A DNA stretch of 64,000 bases from Pyrenochaeta sp. MPI-SDFR-AT-0127 (taxonomy: Eukaryota > Ascomycota > Dothideomycetes > Pleosporales > Cucurbitariaceae): the NCBI GenBank assembly GCA_020747015.1, contig JAGTJM010000008.1:682001-746000 (forward strand). Direction: 5' to 3'. The notes beneath the pieces were generated by a model. That model made no database searches, was not told the origin of the DNA, and worked only from the letters and a program-made list of their open reading frames with translations. The position numbers were made by a program, and so were the translations under genes. This document shows positions 57,655 to 64,000 of the stretch, piece by piece. The first letter of the stretch is position 1; the number at the start of each line of letters is the position of its first letter.

Positions 57655-59199
57655 ATGTCTGTACTCTTGGAAACGTCACTCGGTGATATCACCATTGACT
57701 TGCTGGTTGACGACGCACCCAAATGCTGTGAAAAGTATGTTCATCCAGTCCTCTCGCACGCCTAATGTCGTTGCGCCTCCATGCCGCATGCTCTACCCCA
57801 ACGTCTTTCCATGCTGAGCACACAACAGACACTGACAGCTTGTCACCTTAGCTTCCTCAAGCTGTGCAAAGTAAAGTACTACAACTTTGCACCCGTGCAT
57901 AGCGTCCAACCAAACTTCTCCTTCCAGACGGGCGACCCTATTGGCCCTGGCTCCAAAGACAGCGATGGTGGCCGCTCAATATGGGGCCTGCTTGAGCCGG
58001 CGCAAGCAGAAAAGAAGACATTCGTGCCAGAGTTCAAACCGAAGCTAAAGCATGCGGAAATGGGTACTGTCAGTATGGCGACGGCTCCAAATCCTGACGA
58101 CCCAGACGAGAGGTTCGCGGGCAGCCAATTCATCATCACCCTGGGTCCAAACATCGACTTCTTGGATGGCAAAGCTGCAGTCTTTGGCACCGTCGTAGAA
58201 GGCTTCGATGCGCTTGAGAAGATCAATACAGCGTACATCGATGACAAGGGCCAGCCACTAAAGGACATTCGCATACTGCACACTGTTGTGCTCGACGACC
58301 CATACGACGATCCAGATGGCCTTGTGGAGCCGCCCGAAAGTCCAATACCATCCGCCGCGCAGCTTGCGACAGTCCGTGTCGCCTACGACGAGAACCTTGA
58401 AGAGGAGAACGACCCAGAAGCGCTGGAGAAGATTCGCCGGGAACGCGAGGCACGCGCACAAGCCCTGACCCTCGAGATGGTTGGTGACCTGCCATTTGCC
58501 GAAGTTGCACCGCCTGAGAACGTGCTGTTTGTGTGCAAGTTGAACCCGGTGACGCAGGATGAGGACCTCAACCTGATATTTTCGCGATTTGGCACAATCG
58601 TCAGTTGCGAGGTGATTCGGGACAAGCGAACAGGTGATAGCCTGCAGTACGCCTTCATTGAATACACCAATCAGAAGGATTGCGAGCAAGCCTACTTCAA
58701 AATGGACGGTGTCTTGATCGACGATCACCGCATCCACGTAGACTTTTCGCAAAGTGTCTCAAAAATTGCAGACGATTGGCGAGATGTCACAAATAAGAAA
58801 CGGAGGCGGGCAGCGGGTGGCTTCGGTGGCATCGACAACCTCGAAAAGAAGAGGCAGTATCGTGACGGCTCCGGTCGCCAGATTATGTCAGATTCTGTGG
58901 TCAACAAGCTGGTGGTCGATCGGGACATCTCAAAGGAGCCCACAGAAGGTCCCCATGACAATCGCGTAGACAGGCGACGAGACGATGCCCGAAGAAGGGA
59001 GCGCCGGGAAGATTATCATGATGACCGATGGAAGCGAAACCGCAGCCGAAGCCCAAGACGAGATCGTCGAGACCGTGATGATGGCAGATATGATAATCAC
59101 CGGCGAGAGCGGAGTCGCAGTCCTGATCGCCATCGTGAAAATCGGCGGGAGAGGAGCCGGGATCGCACTCGCAGAGATGATCGCAATCGACGTTGGTGA
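57655..59199 (+). CDS. PPIL4-type cyclophilin with RRM and RS-like tail
   Basis: Two exons, 57655-57734 and 57852-59199 (intron 117 nt); 475 aa. The cyclophilin domain (about 1-165) starts MSVLLETSLGDITIDLLVDD and includes FQTGDPIGPG, HAEMGTVSMA, GSQFIITLGPN and FGTVVEGFDALEKIN. The catalytic Arg of canonical cyclophilins is Ser here (PVHSVQPNF), as expected for this divergent subgroup, so isomerase activity may be weak. An RRM at about 249-328 has VLFVCKL (RNP2) and QYAFIEY (RNP1). The C-terminal 120 residues are Arg/Asp/Ser-rich (RSRSPRRDRRDRDDGR), like splicing-associated proteins. This order matches PPIL4 / fungal Cyp6, a nuclear protein linked to splicing or transcription. The start ATG is fixed by the conserved N-terminus. 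Confidence 0.92.
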
Positions 59200-59956
59200 A
59201 ACTCGATGGCAAACTGGGAATATGGATCGGCTGTCATTGAATGTACGAAAATATAGGACTAAATCTGTAAGAGTAGAATGATACCACTGTCACCGCAGAC
59301 AGGTGATTCAAGCGCTTCCATCTCCCCATAAATCCATGCTCATTCTCACACATAACTACCAATACGCTTCCACGAGCTGACAGCCAACGAGAGCCTGCTC
59401 TAGACTCACTCAAGTGCGATGCCTACTTGGATTCTTCGTTAGAGGGTTTGTTTCAAGCATCGAGGCCAAACCAACTCCACTACATACGTCGTCACAGGGT
59501 CAACCAGAATCGAGTATCAAACAATATGTTTGATTCGAACTATGTAACTAGGTATACAAAATGGCTTTGAATGTCCTGATTATGCGTGATCCGGAACGGC
59601 TCTCAAAAATGTTCAATCTGAGTCTGGTGAACGACTCCCAAATACCGCAACCTTCTCTTACGGATTTTGTTTTATTTCCCAATGGGGATATAATTCCTAA
59701 ACGCCATTGCCATGCTGAGTGTGATGTGAAAGCATATCAAGACATCGGCCATTTCTTCTAACTTGTTCCTAGGGAAGCCTACCCTCATCACCTTTTGTGC
59801 CTGATCCGCATCTGCACATTGAACAATTTGATCTTACCGCCTCTAAAATGCATCAAACTATGACCTGGAAACCGGTATTTGGAAAGTTTGGTGGGAGATC
59901 AGATTATCTGGTGTGAAAGGAATCGCGTATGCTGATTCCTTCATCTTCGTAGGCCA
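59200..59956. other. Tail-to-tail region between the PPIL4-like gene and RPB2
   Basis: Both 3' flanks lie here. A 66-codon frame at 59561-59761 has no recognisable feature. Confidence 0.45.
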
Positions 59957-62900
59957 CTAGTCGCGCACGCTGAGGCCGGACCGGTTGGTAAACATGCGCG
60001 TAGCAATGTTCATGGCGAGAAGTTCTTGGAAAAGAAGCTTTGCAGCATAGGGAATGTGTATCTGAGAGATGCGAGTTTTGTTGTGGCAGGGACGGCATTC
60101 GTAGAGGCCCTTCTTGAGTTGACTATTCCTTGTGTTAGTAGCAAATATCTTGATGATGAGCATAGGGGTAAACAGGACGGCATAGACTTACGCGATAGGG
60201 CTCATCAGGCCGCAGATATCGCACACATGCACTGTGTACGCATCCGAGACCGTGAAAAGTCGCTCCTTCAGGAAGGCCGCAGCACCATGAGCAATCATAC
60301 AATCACGTTCCATCTCACCGAAACGCAGACCACCGTCTCTAGCACGACCTTCGACAGGCTGGCGTGTGAGAATCTGCAACGGACCACGGGCACGAGCGTG
60401 GATCTTGTCGTCGACCATATGTCTTAGGCGCTGATAATATGTTGGTCCTAAGAAGACTTGTGTACGCATCTTTTTGCCAGTGTGACCATTATACATTATC
60501 TCAAAGCCTCGCTTCTGGTATCCTGCTTTCTCAAGCAGGTCGGAAATCTGATCAACGGTGATTTCGGTAAAGGGGGTAGCATCGCCCTCTGATCCGTTGA
60601 TCGCGCCAACTTTTGATAGTAGACACTCAACCAAATGGGCAATTGTCATACGAGATGGAATGGCGTGAGGGTTGATGATGAGATCTGGAGTGAGACCCTC
60701 TGTCGAGAACGGCATGTCCTCTTGTCGATAAGTAATACCAATAGTGCCCTTCTGCCCGTGACGAGAGGCAAATTTGTCGCCAATTTGTGGCACCTTTGTA
60801 GTTCTCGTGCGGACCTTGACAAACCTTAGGCCCTCAGTATTAGTAGTGAAGAGCACCTGATCGACGATACCGTTCTCAGTACTTCGAAGGGGCGTGGAGA
60901 CGTCTCGCTTCGTGTGCAGTGTAGTCTTCTGGCCAAGCTCCTGCGCGTCGGTCGCAATGGGTGCCGTCTTGCCAATGATGATATCATCACCAGACACACG
61001 CACACCGGGAGCGACAACACCATCATCATCGAGCTTGTCGTATGTGCCACCCTTCAATCGCAGCGTGTCAGCTCGAGTCGGCTTCTCAAACTGTTCCAAC
61101 ACATTGACACCGATGCGCTTTTCTTGCTCAGTGTAAGCACGGTAGAACAAACTTCTGAAAAGGCCTCTATCGATGCTACTCTGGTTCATGATGACGGAAT
61201 CTTCCTGGTTGTATCCAGAGTAACAAGCAATAGCCACGATAGCATTCTGACCGGCTGGAAGCTCACGGAATTTAAGATACTCCATCGATCGCGTTGTTGC
61301 TAAAGGCTTCTGTGGGTAGTATAGGACGTTCATCATGGTTTCCATACGCAGCGCATAGTTGGTAATGGCGACACCCATGGCTTGCTTACCCATAGCAGAC
61401 TGGTAGGTATTACGAGGCGATTGGTTGTGATCTGGGAAAGGGATGATGCTGGCGCAGATGCCGAGAATCATGGCTGGATGAATTTCGCAGTGAGTGTAAG
61501 CGTGAATTCGAGGATCAGGCTTGGGCTTGATCCGTCTCAGACGATCTTTGCCTTGACTAGCTTGCTCGCTCGGAAGGATGCCCAGTTTCATCTCTCGCCA
61601 TTCGTCCAGATCTTCAGGAGACATAGTGATCATGGCAGTTTCTTCTTCCTCAGCATCCAAATACTCAACCACACCGTCTTGAATGAGACCTTTCCAGCCG
61701 TACGTTGCAGCTGCTATCTCTTCTTCACTCCAGCCATCGCGTTGATCAAGGCTTTGCTGCTCCATAAGAAGTTTCTGGCTGATAGTTTTTGTGAAGATAA
61801 GCTGATTGCGGTTTGGCTTTCGGATGTCGTTCTCGACAACGAACAATGGCCTCATAACACGGCCAGCATCCGTGAATATCTTAAACTCTCGGTCACGGAT
61901 ATCACGGATCAGACTCATCTCATAGGAGAGAGTACCATTTCTCCGAAGCTCTTGGACGACCGAGACGAGTTGATGAGCATTCGAGTGCACACCAACCCAG
62001 ACACCGTTGACGAAAACTTTTGTCGCATCAGGGTTCTGATTCTGATCATATTCCTCAAGGAGCTGCATGTTTCGCTGTGTCATGAAATCGATAATAGGCG
62101 AAGCGTCGCTTCCAACACTGACATAACACATCAAGGACAAGTTTTTGACTAATCCACAGGCTTGCCCTTCGGGAGTTTCGGCAGGACATACGAGGCCCCA
62201 ATGAGAATTGTGAAGTTGACGCGGCTTAGCCAGCTTGCCGTCGCGACCAACGGGGGTATTCGTTCGGCGCAGATGGGATAGGGTGGAGGCGTAAGTGTAT
62301 CGGTTCAAAACTTGGGAAACACCAGCCTTTGCAGAGGCCGCCTTCTTCTGATCGCCCCAGTTACCCGTTGCCAGAGAATATTTCAGTCCATTGGTGATGA
62401 TACTGGCCTTGACGGCCATCTGCACGTTGAAGTCCTGGTTGTTTTCGACGCAGCGCTGGAGATATTTGTAGACATCCTTTGTCAACTTTAAGAAGAGGAT
62501 TCGGAATAAATTGGCAATCAGCGGTCCTGCCAAATCTAACCTCTTCTTGCCAAAGTGATCACGATCATCTTCGTCGCGGCGACCCAGTACACACTGCAAG
62601 AGTCGATGAATCATGTAGCCAAAGAAGTAGGCTTTGCGAGTGTCCTGTCCTTCCTTCTGGGAAATGTGCGGCAAGAACTCGCGTTGCATGATGTCCTTGG
62701 CGAACTTCAAACGCCTATCTTTGGTACCCGAATTTGCACCTCGCCTGGCGATGAAATCCAGCGCAGTCTCCCTGTCCTGAACGACAGAGCCCTCTTCAAT
62801 ACTAGGCTTCAACAACTCTAGCATTTGTGTGTCTGTGCGGTCATAGACGATGTGGCTCAGAATTTCCTCGTCTGAAACGATCCCAAGAGCACGGAAGACG

Positions 62901-63826
62901 ATAGCCATGGGTACATCGGCCTTGATGTATGGAAGTGTGGCATATGCAAAAGGCCCAGGTACACGTTTCCCAGTGCCAGCCAGTGAGTTCTCAGCCCATT
63001 TGATATTGAAGGATGAAATTAATCGGGTGCCCTTCTCGACCGCGCTGCGAATTTCAGCTATCCAAGGAATTGGACCCTGCTTCTTTCGGAAGACTTGCAC
63101 GATGTTCGCCGCGCTACGCTCCTGTGCGATAAGGACTTTTTCGCTGCCGTTGATGACGAAGTAGCCACCTTGGTCGTATGGGCACTCGTTGAGTGCAAAA
63201 AGGTCCGCGTCGGATTGATTGCGCAAGTGGCAGAGTTCGGATCGGAGCATGACAGGCAGCTTCCCTATGAAGACCCTAGCGGACGCTTCATCGTCCATAG
63301 GCGCATCCTCACGTTCCCACCGAATCTGCGTCGCCCCACCCGTGTAGCCGCCGTCCATTTCCTCATCATCCCCTTCAGCTGGTGCATGTGATTCACGGGC
63401 GACCATGATACGGTTTTCAATGTCGGCCAACATAGCGCCGGAGTAAGTGAGATTCCGCAGGCGCCCTTCGTGAGGGTAGAGCTGAACCGTGGTGCCATCG
63501 CCTTCAGTGTGTGTAGGCCGCGCCAGGTAAACGCGCCCAAATTTAATCTCGTAACGCCGCTTGATGATGGGATCTTCCTCCTCATCAGGGTTGTATGGCG
63601 TATTCTGCTCGAGTATGACGCTGCCGTTCTCTTTTACTATATCTTGTATTGTATTGCGCGTGAATTCGTCATATGAGTCCAGCTGCTGAGACACGAGGCC
63701 CTTGGTGTCGAAGAAGGAGCTGATGACGGCCCAGCAGTCCTCGGGCGAGATCTCTTGATCGTCTCCATCGTCCTCGTACTCCCCTTCCCCGTCTTCCATG
63801 TTGTTGTCATAGTACGGGTCAGCCAT
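59957..63826 (-). CDS. RPB2: RNA polymerase II second-largest subunit Rpb2
   Basis: Two exons on the minus strand, 60192-63826 and 59957-60122, with a 69-nt intron; 1266 aa. An acidic N-terminus (MADPYYDNNMEDGEGEYEDD) leads to ISPEDCWAVISSFFDTKGLV. Later hallmarks are FIGKLPVMLRSELCHL, GYFVINGSEKVLIAQER, HWGLVCPAETPEGQACGL, SGYNQEDSVIMNQSS, GDKFASRHGQKGTIG and QIHIPYAAKLLFQELLAMNI. The C-terminal zinc site is split between exons: CDICG before and CRPC after the intron. Rpb2 forms one wall of the Pol II cleft and contributes to the active centre. I chose 63826 rather than the upstream GTG of the same frame because it is the first ATG and gives the usual MAD start. A plus-strand frame opposite (61382-62152) is a shadow. 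Confidence 0.97.
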
Positions 63827-64000
63827 GATCGCTAACACAGCCTGAGAGATTCGAAAAGAAGGAAAAGGGTTATGGTAGGCGAGAGGGGAGGGTGGGCGGG
63901 GGAGTGTCGAACTCCTTGTCTGGTGGTCGCGACTGGAGGCGATCGCCTCAAAGAAAGCTGGTCGGTGGTTCGTTTTGCCGATGTCTTGGCATGCTGACTC
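63827..64000. promoter_or_regulatory. 5' flank of RPB2
   Basis: The last 174 bases, upstream of RPB2; purine-rich on the plus strand just beyond the ATG (pyrimidine-rich on the transcribed sense), typical of a fungal leader. Confidence 0.4.

Noticed and set aside
57440..57817. 126-codon frame overlapping the PPIL4-like start
   Set aside because: Different frame from the conserved cyclophilin exon and intron; no domain.
61382..62152. 256-codon plus-strand frame opposite RPB2
   Set aside because: Antisense shadow of a highly conserved coding exon.
1..64000. tRNA and rRNA genes
   Set aside because: No segment with a convincing cloverleaf and B-box (GGTTCGAATCC-like) was noticed by eye; a tRNAscan run would be decisive.

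Overview
This is nuclear DNA of a filamentous ascomycete. The genes are intron-bearing, with mostly 44-134 nt GT-AG introns. The proteins include typical Pezizomycotina families: a Zn(II)2Cys6 regulator, an STB6-like protein, an S1/P1 nuclease and a sterol-glucosyltransferase-like enzyme. One island looks damaged by repeat-induced point mutation (RIP). The overall flavour suggests Dothideomycetes/Pleosporales, but that is inference. All exon boundaries were set by hand from splice sites and reading-frame continuity.

Layout. 0-6.5 kb: 3' end of an anion-transporter-like gene, a small Gly-rich protein, a large membrane protein, then a long non-coding stretch. 6.5-15 kb: INO80 subunit Ies4, GID-complex scaffold Vid30/Gid1, a mitochondrial PP2C phosphatase of the Ptc5/pyruvate-dehydrogenase-phosphatase type, and a Pro/Ser-rich unknown. 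15-21 kb: a 2.3 kb divergent intergenic region, a secreted protein with an acidic Tyr-Pro-Lys-Asp hexapeptide array joined to a PhiA-like wall domain, and a 651-aa unknown. 21-24.4 kb: an AT-rich island with a decayed gene. 24.4-38 kb: COMPASS subunit Swd1 and RNA polymerase II subunit Rpb1 sharing a promoter, the GID RING protein Rmd5/Gid2, and an STB6-like protein. 38-51 kb: an extradiol-type dioxygenase, an S1/P1 nuclease, a small unknown, a UDP-glycosyltransferase with a ubiquitin-interacting-motif-like tail, a small VOC protein and a BTB protein. 51-64 kb: a Zn(II)2Cys6 regulator, a PPIL4-type cyclophilin with an RRM, and Rpb2.

Together: the window is rich in core transcription and chromatin genes (RPB1, RPB2, SWD1, IES4, STB6-like, PPIL4-like), and two GID ubiquitin-ligase subunits lie about 23 kb apart. 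No secondary-metabolite cluster, CRISPR array, rRNA or convincing tRNA gene was seen. The most unusual items are the hexapeptide-repeat secreted protein, the glycosyltransferase carrying about seven UIM-like helices, the RIP-style relic gene, and the regulator whose zinc finger sits alone on a cleanly skippable exon.
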